64,000 bases of DNA, from contig BCRI01000010.1 of assembly GCA_001552515.1 (NCBI GenBank), positions 26,351 to 90,350 of the forward strand, in the 5' to 3' direction. Positions 8,223 through 16,809 of this stretch are shown here, piece after piece (the first letter of the stretch is position 1; every line of letters starts with the position of its first letter). Under the pieces are notes generated by a model that saw only the letters and a list, made by a program, of their open reading frames with translations, was not told where the DNA came from and ran no database searches. This DNA is from Sphaerimonospora mesophila NBRC 14179 = JCM 3151. Lineage in GTDB: Bacteria; Actinomycetota; Actinomycetes; Streptosporangiales; Streptosporangiaceae. Position numbers and translations under genes: made by a program.

Positions 8223-9548
8223 TCAGGCGAGGTCGGGACCGGGCGTGTCGACGCCCGTGCGCGAGGGAGCGGCTCCGGTGCCGAACGTGTCTCGCAGACG
8301 CAGTTCCTGCTCGATCACACCGGCGAGACGACGTACGCCCTCCCGGATGCGATCGGGCTGCGGATAGCAGTACGACAGACGCATGTGACGTGCGCCGCCG
8401 CCGTCCGCGTAGAAGCCCGTCCCGGGTACGAACGCGACCCGCTCGGCGATCGCCCGCGGCAGGAGCGCCTTCGAGTCGAGGCCTTCGGGAAGGGTCATCC
8501 ATACGAAGAACCCGCCACTGGGACGGGTCCACGAACAGCCGGGCGGCATGAGCATCTCGAGCGAGCCGAGGAGCGCGTCGCGTCGCTCGCGATACAGCTC
8601 ACGGAACGTCTTGATCTGCTCCCGCCAGGGCTGGGTGGCCAGATACTGCCCCACCGCGAGCTGGGTGAAGGTCGAGTGCGACAGCACGGCGGACTCCATC
8701 GCCAGGACCAGCTTCTCGCGGATCGCGTGCGGAGCGAGCGCCCAGCCCACCCGGAAGCCGGGGGCGAGGGTCTTGGAGAACGAGCCGAGGTACACCACGC
8801 CGTCGGCGTCGTCCGCCCGCATCGCGCGCAGCGGCTCCCCGTCGAAACCGAGAAGTCCGTACGGATTGTCCTCCACGACGAGCACACCGGCCCGCCGGCA
8901 GATCTCCAGAACCTGACGGCGGCGCACCTCGTTGAGCGTGACGCCCGCCGGGTTCTGGTAGGTGGGGATCGTGTAGAGGAACTTGATGCGGTTTCCGGCG
9001 GCCTGCAGGGCGTAGATGGTCTGCGCGAGGGACTCGGGGACGAGCCCCTGGTCGTCCATCGCGAGGTGCACCACCTTGGCCTGGTATGCGCTGAACGTGC
9101 CGAGCGCGCCGACGTACGACGGCCCCTCGGCCAGCACCACGTCGCCCGGGTCGATGAAGATGCGGGTGATCAGGTCGAGCGCCTGCTGCGAGCCGACCGT
9201 GACGACCACGTCGTCGGGGCCTGCCTCGATGCCCTCGAGCCGCATGACCTCGCAGATCTGCTCGCGCAGTCCCGGATCGCCCTGGCCGCCGCCGTACTGC
9301 AGGGCGACGGCTCCCCGCTTGGAGACCAGGTCGGCGACCAGCTCGCCGACCAGGTCGAGGGGAAGGGCGGTGACGTACGGCATGCCGCCGGCGAGCGAGA
9401 CCACCTCGGGCCGCGACGCGACGGCGAAAAGAGCTCGGACCTCGGAGGCGACCATCCCGGCTGCCCGGGCTGCGTACCGATCGACATAGGCGTCAATGCG
9501 CGACCCGTGGGGCGCGTTCGTCTGACCGCGATCAAGCTCTTGATCCAC
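8223..9548 (-). CDS. PLP-dependent aminotransferase (ARO8/LysN-like)
   Basis: The 441-residue fold-type I aminotransferase resembles 2-aminoadipate and aromatic amino-acid aminotransferases. Visible features are VSLAGGMPYVTALPL, LQYGGGQGDPGLREQI, TVGSQQALDLI, IPTYQNPAGVTL, the PLP lysine in GSFSKTLAPGFRVGWA, and MRLSYCYP. I placed the start at GTG 9548 because GGAGGT lies 5 bases upstream; 48 extra in-frame residues upstream look unlike the family. No GntR-type DNA-binding domain is present, so it is an enzyme rather than a MocR regulator. Its substrate cannot be read from sequence. Confidence 0.88.
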   Translation of the reverse strand: MDQELDRGQTNAPHGSRIDAYVDRYAARAAGMVASEVRALFAVASRPEVVSLAGGMPYVTALPLDLVGELVADLVSKRGAVALQYGGGQGDPGLREQICEVMRLEGIEAGPDDVVVTVGSQQALDLITRIFIDPGDVVLAEGPSYVGALGTFSAYQAKVVHLAMDDQGLVPESLAQTIYALQAAGNRIKFLYTIPTYQNPAGVTLNEVRRRQVLEICRRAGVLVVEDNPYGLLGFDGEPLRAMRADDADGVVYLGSFSKTLAPGFRVGWALAPHAIREKLVLAMESAVLSHSTFTQLAVGQYLATQPWREQIKTFRELYRERRDALLGSLEMLMPPGCSWTRPSGGFFVWMTLPEGLDSKALLPRAIAERVAFVPGTGFYADGGGARHMRLSYCYPQPDRIREGVRRLAGVIEQELRLRDTFGTGAAPSRTGVDTPGPDLA

Positions 9549-9849
9549 GGTCCACCTCCGATCACATAGCCGAGAAATCCAGATTACGGTAACGCGGCAC
9601 GCCGATAACAACAGGGTGTTGACGATTAACCGCTCCTCAGGTGGCCCTCCCGTGCCACTGATGTGCGGAGTTCCCATCCTGACGATCGGCATTCACCTGT
9701 TTGGAAAAGGGAACGTACGGAACACGGACACAGGGGGCGATCGCGTCGGCTCCCCGCCCGAACCCGATCGCTGGGTTACGATGCGAGCTGGAGACGCCGT
9801 GTTCGTGCGCTTTTCCGGCAAGACTCCTGGGCGGGGATTGGGGCATCAC
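9549..9849. other. Divergent promoter region
   Basis: The 301 bases separate the leftward aminotransferase from the rightward acetyltransferase and must hold promoters for both. A TTGACG hexamer occurs at 9619-9624 on the plus strand but I see no good -10 partner. Relatively AT-rich patches lie at 9560-9625. An in-frame open extension of the acetyltransferase across this region looks non-coding. Confidence 0.4.
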
Positions 9850-10467
9850 GTGTCGCGTCGGCTGGTCAACGTCACTCTCGACAACCTCGATGACCTGCCA
9901 CGCCGGTGCAGGCGCTGCGTGTTCTGGGAGCTCGACCCGGTGAGCGGCGAGCGCGCCACGGAGGTCGGCGACTCCGCCCTGGAGAAAGAGGCGTGGATTT
10001 CCGCGACCCTGCTGGAATGGGGGAGCTGCGGGAAAATCGCTTATGTGGACGGGGTGGCCGCCGGCTTCGTGCTCTATGCCCCGCCGCTCTACGTGCCGCG
10101 CTCGGTGGCGTTCCCGACCTCGCCCGTGAGCTCGGACGCCGTGCTGCTGATGACGGCGCACATCATTCCCGAGTTCTCCGGCGGCGGGCTCGGCCGGATG
10201 CTGGTCCAGGGGGTCGCCAAGGACCTCACCCGCCGCGGCGTGCGCGCGATCGAGGCCTTCGGCGACCTGAAGTGGGAGCAGCCGGGCTGTGTGCTGCCCG
10301 CCGAATACCTGCTGTCGGTCGGGTTCAAGACCGTACGGCCCCACCTGCGTTTCCCCCGGCTGCGTCTGGAGCTCAAGACGGCCGTCTCATGGCGTGAGGA
10401 CGTCGAGGTGGCCCTGGAGAGGCTGCTGGGGTCGATGTCACCGGAGCGGGCCCTGCGGCCGGTCTGA
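9850..10467 (+). CDS. GNAT family N-acetyltransferase
   Basis: The 205-residue protein has the acetyl-CoA fold: VAAGFVLYAP (strand 4), LMTAHIIPEFSGGGLGRMLVQGVAKDL (strand/helix motif A with the pyrophosphate loop GGGLGR), and a late segment LPAEYLLSVGFKTVRPH. The N-terminus has DDLPRRCRRCVFWELDP, a cysteine pair seen in a common actinobacterial subfamily. GTG 9850 is the first start that yields the family N-terminus, with a weak GGGG site upstream. Substrate unknown. It is convergent with the response regulator. Confidence 0.82.
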   Translation: MSRRLVNVTLDNLDDLPRRCRRCVFWELDPVSGERATEVGDSALEKEAWISATLLEWGSCGKIAYVDGVAAGFVLYAPPLYVPRSVAFPTSPVSSDAVLLMTAHIIPEFSGGGLGRMLVQGVAKDLTRRGVRAIEAFGDLKWEQPGCVLPAEYLLSVGFKTVRPHLRFPRLRLELKTAVSWREDVEVALERLLGSMSPERALRPV

Positions 10468-10522
10468 GGCGCTCTCAGCCCTCCGGCCCCACCTGCCGTC
10501 CGCCGTCACGTCTCGTCCGGCA

Positions 10523-11179
10523 TCACGGCGCGTCCATCAGGCCGGTCTCCCAGGCCCAGGCGGCGACCTCGACCCGGTTGCGCAGCCCCAGTTTGGCCTG
10601 GATGCCGGAAATATGGCTCTTCACCGTGCTCAGTGAAATGAACAGCTCGGCCGCGATCTCCTGATTGGTACGGCCCCGGGCGATGGACAGCACCACCTCG
10701 GTCTCCCGTTGGGAGAGTCGCTGCCGCCGGCCACGGTCCGACGGCGCTCCCGAGCGCGTGATGTGCCGAAGCAGCCGCAGGGTCACCGCCGGCGAGATCA
10801 GGGCGTCCCCGGCGTTCGCGGCCCGAACCGCCTCCACGAGCAGGGCAGGACCGGCATCCTTCAGGACGAAGCCGACGGCCCCGCCGCGCAGTGCGCCGTA
10901 CACGTACTCGTCGAGGTCGAAGGTGGTGACGACGACGACCCGCAGCGGATCCCGGACGCCCGGGCCGGCCAGGGCTCGCGTGACCTCGATGCCGTCCAGA
11001 CGGGGCATTCGGATGTCCACGAGGCACACGTCGGGGCGCAGCCGCCGGGCCAGGGCGACCGCCTCGGCGCCGTCCGAGGCCTCGGCGATCACACTGATGT
11101 CGGCTTGGTCCTCCAGAATGAGCCGCAGACCGCCGCGCACCATCGCCTGGTCGTCGGCGAGCAGAACCCGGATCGTCAT
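10523..11179 (-). CDS. NarL/FixJ-type response regulator
   Basis: The 218-residue protein has a receiver domain (residues 1-120; Asp9-Asp10, phospho-acceptor Asp55 in VDIRMP, VVVTTF, Lys in VLKDAG) and a LuxR-type helix-turn-helix at the C-terminus (LSQRETEVVLSIARGRTNQE...STVKSHISGIQAKLGL). Its ATG overlaps the stop of the sensor kinase gene (ATGA), so the two are translationally coupled and form one two-component system. The target genes are not evident. Confidence 0.93.
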   Translation of the reverse strand: MTIRVLLADDQAMVRGGLRLILEDQADISVIAEASDGAEAVALARRLRPDVCLVDIRMPRLDGIEVTRALAGPGVRDPLRVVVVTTFDLDEYVYGALRGGAVGFVLKDAGPALLVEAVRAANAGDALISPAVTLRLLRHITRSGAPSDRGRRQRLSQRETEVVLSIARGRTNQEIAAELFISLSTVKSHISGIQAKLGLRNRVEVAAWAWETGLMDAP

Positions 11180-12366
11180 CGTGACTCCCGCTCGCGTACG
11201 GGCAGGGTGGCGCGTACCGACCAGCCCGCCCCGTCCGCCGCGCCGCCCGCGCCCGTCGCCGTACGGGGGCCTGCGCACAGCGTGCCGCCGAGGGCCTCGA
11301 CGCGCTCGCGCATCCCGACCAGGCCGTACCCGCCGCGCTGGGGATACAGCGCCGGGGACGGCGGGGCGTCGTCGACCACCTCGACGGTGATGGCCTGCCG
11401 GTCCCGGGTGACGCTGACCGTGACGGTAGGGGCATGCGGAGCGTGCCGGGCGATGTTGGTCAGCGACTCCTGTACGACACGGTAGACGGTGCCGGCCACC
11501 TCGGGCGGCCACGCCGACTGCTCTTCGTCGTCGGGTAACCGCGCGTGCACGGCGGGGCCGCCGCGGTCGTCGAAGCGGCCGACCAGTTCGCCGAGCCGTT
11601 CGGGACCGGGTGCGGCGGGTGCGGCATCGTCCTCGGCGGTGTCGCGCAGCAGGCCGACCACGCGTCGCATCGCGGCCAGCGCATCGGAACCCGCGGTCTC
11701 GATGGCGGCGAGGGAGTCGTCCAGCTTCTCCGGGTGCTTGCCGGCGACGAGCCGCGCGGCCTGCGCCTGGACCACGATGCCGGTGATGTGGTGGGCGACG
11801 AGGTCATGCAGTTCCCTGGCCAACTCCATGCGTTCGCCGCGGCGCACCCGCTCGGAGACGGCCCGGCGGCGGGCGTCGAGCAGCCGCGGCCACAGTCCGA
11901 TCACGAGGGCGGCGAGCCAGCCCATGCCGTTCAGCAGCGGCACCGTCATGTTGGACGAGGAGGTCAGGGCGGCGAACAGCCCACCGGCCACCACCGCGAG
12001 CCCTCCGGCCGCGACGGCACACGCGGCGGCGGCCGGCAGCGCCCTGACCCCCGAACCGACGAGTACGGCAAGGCCCAGGGCCATGGCGGGGCTGGGCTCA
12101 GCGGGCAGCCGGGCCGACCTGGCGGTCAGGATGGCGGCCGCCGCGACGATCAGCCCCGCGAACGCCGCCAGGGTTCGATGGCGGCGCCGCGACAGGGCGA
12201 GCACACATACCACAGCCCCGGCGGCGCAGCCGAACCGCCAGTGGCCCCCGCCCCAACTCTCCGCGATCTGGACCGCCTGGAAGGCGAGCGCCGCCGCGAA
12301 CACGGCTGCGAGTCCGATGTCGGCCGCGAACCCGGCCCGCCCGTTCGGTGGCACCCGAAGCTTCAC
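11176..12366 (-). CDS. NarL-family sensor histidine kinase
   Basis: The 396-residue kinase has five or so N-terminal membrane helices (residues 15-160) with little extracytoplasmic loop. The HisKA_3 dimerisation box is [10 protein letters not shown] (184-193, phospho-acceptor His187). An HATPase domain follows with [12 protein letters not shown] and [16 protein letters not shown]. The lack of a large sensing domain suggests it senses membrane or envelope state (inference). It is upstream of, and overlaps, the response regulator, and is divergent from the DUF418 gene. Confidence 0.92.
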   Translation of the reverse strand: MKLRVPPNGRAGFAADIGLAAVFAAALAFQAVQIAESWGGGHWRFGCAAGAVVCVLALSRRRHRTLAAFAGLIVAAAAILTARSARLPAEPSPAMALGLAVLVGSGVRALPAAAACAVAAGGLAVVAGGLFAALTSSSNMTVPLLNGMGWLAALVIGLWPRLLDARRRAVSERVRRGERMELARELHDLVAHHITGIVVQAQAARLVAGKHPEKLDDSLAAIETAGSDALAAMRRVVGLLRDTAEDDAAPAAPGPERLGELVGRFDDRGGPAVHARLPDDEEQSAWPPEVAGTVYRVVQESLTNIARHAPHAPTVTVSVTRDRQAITVEVVDDAPPSPALYPQRGGYGLVGMRERVEALGGTLCAGPRTATGAGGAADGAGWSVRATLPVRERESR

Positions 12367-12483
12367 GCCGTCAGGTTAGGAGGTTTCTCCCCTGCCCTGA
12401 ACCGGCCGAAAGTACGGTCACGGACGGCGCGAACCCTGCTTTCGACCGATGTCGGCGCTCGGGCGGGACCGCACGATGAGCCC

Positions 12484-13566
12484 ATGACACCGGAATCACT
12501 CACCTCAGGTGCCGTCGCCCGAGGTCCCGACCACGTGTCGCGGCGGCCGCCCGATGGTCCGGCAGAGCCTGTGACGACCTCCGCCGGCCGGCCCAGGATC
12601 GCCGCGCTCGACGTCCTGCGCGGGTTCGCGCTGTGCGGCATCCTGCTGGCCAACGTCCAACCGATAGCGCACGTCGGCGATGTCGCCGTGATTTCGGATT
12701 CGCCGGGGAGCACGGCGGACGTGTGGCTGGGTCTGCTCGTCGAGCAGCGCTTCTTCCCGATCTTCTCGCTGCTGTTCGGCATCGGTTTCTCGCTGCTGCT
12801 GGACTCCGCACGCAAGCGCGTCGCCCGTCCGCGGCTGGTTTTGCTGCGCCGGCTCGTCGTCCTGCTCGTAGTCGGCCTGGCGCACTTCCTGCTGCTGTGG
12901 CACGGCGACATCCTGTCCACCTACGCCGTCGTCGGCCTGGTGGTGCTGATGCCCTCGACCTGGCTGCCGAGGTGGGCCGTCGCCGGACTGGCCGCCGTGC
13001 TCGTCACCACGGCGCTGGTCATCGGCGGCGACAGGACCGTGCTGGTCGCGGGGCTGTTCCTGCTCGGTTCGGCACTCGTCCGCTACGGCGTGATCGACCG
13101 GATGGAGCACTCCACCCGGGTGCCGGCCGTGCTGGGCATGGCCCTGGTGGCGGGGGCGGTGCCCGTGGTGTCGCGGCAGTCGACGTCGTCGGCGCACGAC
13201 CCGGGCTTCGCCGTCGCGCTCGCGGGGGCCGGCCTGCTGCTCGCGGGCGCGTACATATGCGGCATGCTGCTCGCGCTCAGAACGCCGCTGCGGCCGGTGC
13301 TGTACGCCGTCTTCGCCCCGCTGGGCCGGATGGCGCTGACCAACTACCTGACCGCCACCGTCCTCGTGCTGGCGGTCGCCCGCTTCTTCGGCGATCCGCC
13401 GGTCACCTGGTCCTCGACGAGGGTGGTGCTGATCGCCGCCGTCATCCTGTCCGTCCAGTGGGTGTGGTCCACGCTGTGGCTGCGCCGATACGGGCAGGGA
13501 CCCCTGGAGTGGCTGTGGCGCTGGGCCGCCTGGGCTCGGCGTCCGTCCCCGCGCCGCACCTCCTGA
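12484..13566 (+). CDS. DUF418-type integral membrane protein
   Basis: A 360-residue polytopic protein. After about 40 polar residues comes [20 protein letters not shown], the conserved opening of the DUF418/YeiB family, then [18 protein letters not shown] and about nine hydrophobic segments. The C-terminal [18 protein letters not shown] and PLEWLWRW motifs are typical of DUF418. The biochemical function is unknown; members resemble acyltransferase-3 membrane proteins. ATG 12484 has only a weak purine site. It is divergent from the two-component genes, which may regulate it (inference). Confidence 0.82.
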   Translation: MTPESLTSGAVARGPDHVSRRPPDGPAEPVTTSAGRPRIAALDVLRGFALCGILLANVQPIAHVGDVAVISDSPGSTADVWLGLLVEQRFFPIFSLLFGIGFSLLLDSARKRVARPRLVLLRRLVVLLVVGLAHFLLLWHGDILSTYAVVGLVVLMPSTWLPRWAVAGLAAVLVTTALVIGGDRTVLVAGLFLLGSALVRYGVIDRMEHSTRVPAVLGMALVAGAVPVVSRQSTSSAHDPGFAVALAGAGLLLAGAYICGMLLALRTPLRPVLYAVFAPLGRMALTNYLTATVLVLAVARFFGDPPVTWSSTRVVLIAAVILSVQWVWSTLWLRRYGQGPLEWLWRWAAWARRPSPRRTS

Positions 13567-13589
13567 CCCGCCATCTGGGTGAGCACGAC

Positions 13590-13636
13590 GAAGCCCCCCT
13601 CACCGGCGGCGCCGTACCGCCGGTGAGAGGGGCTTC
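13590..13636. terminator. Bidirectional hairpin terminator
   Basis: A long near-perfect inverted repeat (GAAGCCCC...GGGGCTTC, arms around 13590-13610 and 13617-13636) lies between the convergent DUF418 and trxA genes. It probably ends both transcripts. Confidence 0.75.
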
Positions 13637-13679
13637 CAAGGTGTCGCCGCCGGAAACAGCGGCGAGAGGCGGACACCCG

Positions 13680-14003
13680 TCAGAGGACGTCCTCGAGCTC
13701 GCGGAGCAGCATCGCCTTCGGCTTGGCGCCGATGATCTGCCTCACGACCTCCCCACCCTTGTAGACGTTCATCGTCGGGATCTGCAGCACGTTGTAGTCG
13801 CGCTGCGTCCGCGGGTTCTCGTCGATGTTCAGCTTGACGATCGTCAGCTTCTCGGCCTGCTCCGTCGCGATCTCCTCCAGGATGGGGGCGAGCTGGCGGC
13901 AGGGGCCGCACCACTCGGCCCAGAAATCGACGAGGACGGGCTTGTCGCTCTTGAGGACCTCCGCCTCGAAGGTTGCGTCGGTCACGCTCTTGATGGCGCC
14001 CAA
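13680..14003 (-). CDS. trxA: Thioredoxin
   Basis: A 107-residue thioredoxin with the redox motif WCGPC (Cys32, Cys35), DFWAEWCGPCRQLAP, the cis-proline motif IPTMNVYKGG and Gly84-type turn. It reduces disulfides in cytoplasmic proteins and is recycled by TrxB, encoded 93 bases upstream on the same strand. The sigM/anti-sigma/trxB/trxA order is conserved in actinobacteria near the origin. Confidence 0.95.
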   Translation of the reverse strand: MGAIKSVTDATFEAEVLKSDKPVLVDFWAEWCGPCRQLAPILEEIATEQAEKLTIVKLNIDENPRTQRDYNVLQIPTMNVYKGGEVVRQIIGAKPKAMLLRELEDVL

Positions 14004-14096
14004 GGTAACTCTCCTTGATGTGTGTGGTGGGTTCCAACCGCAGGGATCGCCCCCGCATTCCCGGTCGGCCTGCCGTACGGCGAGGCGACAGGCAGG

Positions 14097-15026
14097 TCAG
14101 CTCCGCGCGGCGAGCCAGCGCTCGGCGTCGAGGGAGGCGGCACAGCCCGTCCCGGCGGCGGTGATCGCCTGCCGGTAGGTGTGGTCCACCACGTCGCCGG
14201 CCGCGAACACGCCGTCGACGTCGGTCCGGGTGCTGGGCGAGTCCACGGCGATGTAACCCTGGTCGTCGAGCGCCACCTGACCCTTGACGAGTTCCGTACG
14301 CGGATCGTGGCCGATGGCGATGAAGACGCCCGCCACGTCCAGCTCGGTCTCCTCACCGGTCTTCACGTTCCTCACGCGGACCCCGGAGACCCGGTCCTCA
14401 CCCAGAATGTCGACGACCTCGCTGTCCCAGATGAAGCGGATCTTCTTGTCGGCGAAGGCACGGTCCTGCATGATCTTGCTGGCGCGCAGCGTGTCGCGCC
14501 GGTGGACGATGGTCACCGACCGGGCGAAGCGGGTGAGGAAGGTCGCCTCCTCCATCGCCGTGTCGCCACCGCCCACGACCACGATGTCCTGGTCGCGGAA
14601 GAAGAAGCCGTCACAGGTGGCGCACCAGGAGACGCCGCGGCCGGACAGACGCTTCTCGTTGGCCAGGCCGAGCTCGCGGTAGCCCGATCCGGTGGCCAGG
14701 ATCACGGCCTTGGCGTAGAAGGTGTCGGTGTAGGTCTTCACCACCTTGGGATCGGCCGTGAGGTCGACCTCGATGACGTCGTCGGGCACCAGCTCGGCCC
14801 CGAACCGCTCCGCCTGCTTGCGGAAGTTGTCCATCAGGTCGGGCCCCATGATCCCGTCGGGGAAGCCCGGGAAGTTCTCCACGTCTGTGGTGTTCATGAG
14901 GGCGCCACCGGCGGTGACGGAACCCTCGAACACGAGCGGCTTGAGATCGGCACGGGCCGCGTAAACGGCGGCCGTATAACCGGCCGGGCCCGACCCGATG
15001 ATGATCACATTACGGACGTCGCTCAA
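14097..15026 (-). CDS. trxB: Thioredoxin reductase
   Basis: A 309-residue FAD/NADPH flavoprotein. It opens [19 protein letters not shown] (FAD-binding GxGxxG), has the redox centre CATC (Cys135, Cys138), NADPH loop [12 protein letters not shown], and the C-terminal [22 protein letters not shown] chose TTG 15026 because GGGAAGG lies 8 bases upstream and homologues begin at this point; an in-frame extension to 15068 exists. It supplies electrons to TrxA. Confidence 0.94.
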   Translation of the reverse strand: MSDVRNVIIIGSGPAGYTAAVYAARADLKPLVFEGSVTAGGALMNTTDVENFPGFPDGIMGPDLMDNFRKQAERFGAELVPDDVIEVDLTADPKVVKTYTDTFYAKAVILATGSGYRELGLANEKRLSGRGVSWCATCDGFFFRDQDIVVVGGGDTAMEEATFLTRFARSVTIVHRRDTLRASKIMQDRAFADKKIRFIWDSEVVDILGEDRVSGVRVRNVKTGEETELDVAGVFIAIGHDPRTELVKGQVALDDQGYIAVDSPSTRTDVDGVFAAGDVVDHTYRQAITAAGTGCAASLDAERWLAARS

Positions 15027-15117
15027 CGGACTCGCCTTCCCGGGATCCTGAGGTTGCACTCGCGTCAACCGATCCTAGGGCCAGCCGATTCCCGCCTCGC
15101 AGGCGATCGCCGGAAAC

Positions 15118-15152
15118 GGAGAAGCCCGCCGCGAGGTGCGGCGGGCTTCTCC
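15118..15152. terminator. Perfect hairpin terminator
   Basis: A perfect 15-bp inverted repeat (15118-15132 and 15138-15152) with a 5-base loop separates the anti-sigma gene from trxB. It probably ends the sigM transcript, so trxB would have its own promoter. Confidence 0.8.
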
Positions 15153-15212
15153 GGGACGTTCCGTACGGCACGGACCACGCGTGACCTCACGAGCGCGAGA
15201 TCACGCAGGGGG

Positions 15213-16166
15213 TCAGCGCCAGGTGGCGAGGCTCTCCGGGCGGAGTTTCCTGCAGTTGTCGTCCACGACGACCACTCGGACCGCGTTGATGTTCTTGTCC
15301 TCCCAGAAGGCCATGATCGTGGCCTCGTTGCCGTTGTAGAAGGCCTTGTCGACGCCGATGGGCGTACGGTCGAGCTGGTTGGAGAACCGCTTGACGCAGG
15401 AGTCGAGCCCGTCGTCGCCGCCTCCGGCGCCCGGCCCGACGCCGAAGTAGCCGAGCAGTGGGCCCCGCAACTCCTGGCTCGTGTAGTTGTAGCCGCTCGC
15501 GTAGACCGAGTAGGCGGCGCCGGCATGGTGGGTCCTGGTCGGTTCGGTGCTCGCCGACCCCTGCGCCACCGTGTTACGCGCCGGTGTGTCGCCGGCCGCG
15601 AGCATGCCGTTCACGAGCCCGGCGGCACCGGCCACGACGGCGGTGGCCGCGGCGACCGAGACCGGCAACGCCCACAGGCGGCGTCGCGAGGTCCTCCCGC
15701 GCCTGGCCGGCACGATCGTCCCGTCCTCGGCGACCACGCCCAACGGGACGGGCGTCGGCTCCGTCGATTCCGCCGGGACGGGGTCGGCCCGGAGCGGGTC
15801 GGCCTTGAGACGGTCGGCCTTGAGACGGTCGGCATGGAGCGGGCTGATGGAGGCGGGCACCGGCTCGGGGGCCGGCGCCGTCGGGGTCGAAGGCGCCGTC
15901 TCCCATGGCGCGTCCGCCATCAGGCGGTCCCAGTCCGGTGTTTCAGCGGCCAGCGCCCGGTCGATGCGCATGGCGACGCCCAGCGGCATCGCCGGCACCG
16001 GAACCGCCGCCAGGAGTTCGCGAACCGACGCCAGGTCGGCCAGGCTTTCCCCACAGGGGTCGCAGACCGCGAGATGCTCGCGGACCCGCCGGGCCATGGC
16101 GTCGTCTAGGAGGCCTTCCGCCAGTTCGGCGAGAACCTCCAGGTCGTAGTGCGTGTCACCCGTCAC
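15213..16166 (-). CDS. Membrane anti-sigma factor with zinc-finger-like N-terminus
   Basis: This 317-residue protein is the likely anti-sigma factor for the adjoining SigM. The N-terminal 60 residues contain REHLAVCDPCGESLADL, where Cys-x2-Cys preceded by His resembles the zinc-associated anti-sigma (HxxxCxxC) fold. A Pro/Ala-rich linker with the repeated motif RLKADRLKADPLRADP follows, then one transmembrane helix (LWALPVSVAAATAVVAGAAG) and an extracytoplasmic domain of about 120 residues. GTG 16166 is preferred (GGGAAGGGAG upstream). It overlaps sigM by 11 bases. Confidence 0.88.
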   Translation of the reverse strand: MTGDTHYDLEVLAELAEGLLDDAMARRVREHLAVCDPCGESLADLASVRELLAAVPVPAMPLGVAMRIDRALAAETPDWDRLMADAPWETAPSTPTAPAPEPVPASISPLHADRLKADRLKADPLRADPVPAESTEPTPVPLGVVAEDGTIVPARRGRTSRRRLWALPVSVAAATAVVAGAAGLVNGMLAAGDTPARNTVAQGSASTEPTRTHHAGAAYSVYASGYNYTSQELRGPLLGYFGVGPGAGGGDDGLDSCVKRFSNQLDRTPIGVDKAFYNGNEATIMAFWEDKNINAVRVVVVDDNCRKLRPESLATWR

Positions 16167-16800
16167 GAAGTTCTGCTCCCTTCCCGGATGAGACGCGGGA
16201 CAAGTCAGATCGGTTCCGCAGATGCGCAAGAACCGGGACAAGTTTCGCCCGACCGCGCGCGCAGCGGCTCTTCACCGTCCCGGCGGGTACGCCGAGCACC
16301 GCGGCGGCGTCGTCCACCGAGTAGCCCATCATGTCCACGAGCACCAGGGCCGCCCGCTGGTCGGCGGGCAGCAGCTTGAGCGCGGCGGTGACCTCGAGCG
16401 ACACGTCGCGCTCACCGGCCTGGTCGGTCAGCGGGGCGTCCCGCTCCGCCGCCTCGATCAGCTCGTCGTCGGCGACCGGCCGGATCGTCTTGCGGCGCAT
16501 CCGGTCGAGGCACGCGTTGACCACGATCCGATGCAGCCAGGTGGTGACCGCGGCCTCGCCGCGGAAGCTCTCCGCCTTGCGGTACGCGGAGACGAAGGCG
16601 TCCTGTACGGCGTCGGCCGCCTCGTCGGGGTCGCCGAGCGTCCGCAGGGCGACCGCCCACATGCGGTCGCGGTGGCGCTTGACGATCTCACTGAACGCAT
16701 GCGGATCCCCGCCGATGTGGCGGGCCAGCAGATCGGCGTCCGACGGCGCCGGTCGGATGGCGCGCTCAGCCGTTGGGGGATTGTCCGGTGGGGAATTCAC
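16156..16800 (-). CDS. sigM: ECF sigma factor SigM
   Basis: A 214-residue extracytoplasmic-function sigma factor. Region 2 reads DPHAFSEIVKRHRDRMWAVA...DEAADAVQDAFVSAYRKAESF and TWLHRIVVNACLDRMRR; region 4 reads LPADQRAALVLVDMMGYSVDDAAAVLG...GTVKSRCARGRAKL. The name rests on its place upstream of trxB-trxA and beside murJ, as for SigM in streptomycetes and mycobacteria. GTG start at 16800, 9 bases from the upstream pseudokinase stop. It is probably co-transcribed with its anti-sigma factor. Confidence 0.9.
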   Translation of the reverse strand: MNSPPDNPPTAERAIRPAPSDADLLARHIGGDPHAFSEIVKRHRDRMWAVALRTLGDPDEAADAVQDAFVSAYRKAESFRGEAAVTTWLHRIVVNACLDRMRRKTIRPVADDELIEAAERDAPLTDQAGERDVSLEVTAALKLLPADQRAALVLVDMMGYSVDDAAAVLGVPAGTVKSRCARGRAKLVPVLAHLRNRSDLSRVSSGKGAELRDG

Positions 16801-16809
16801 AACGCCCTG

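Noticed and set aside
8223..9548. MocR-type regulator
   Set aside because: The aminotransferase fold is present but there is no N-terminal GntR helix-turn-helix domain.
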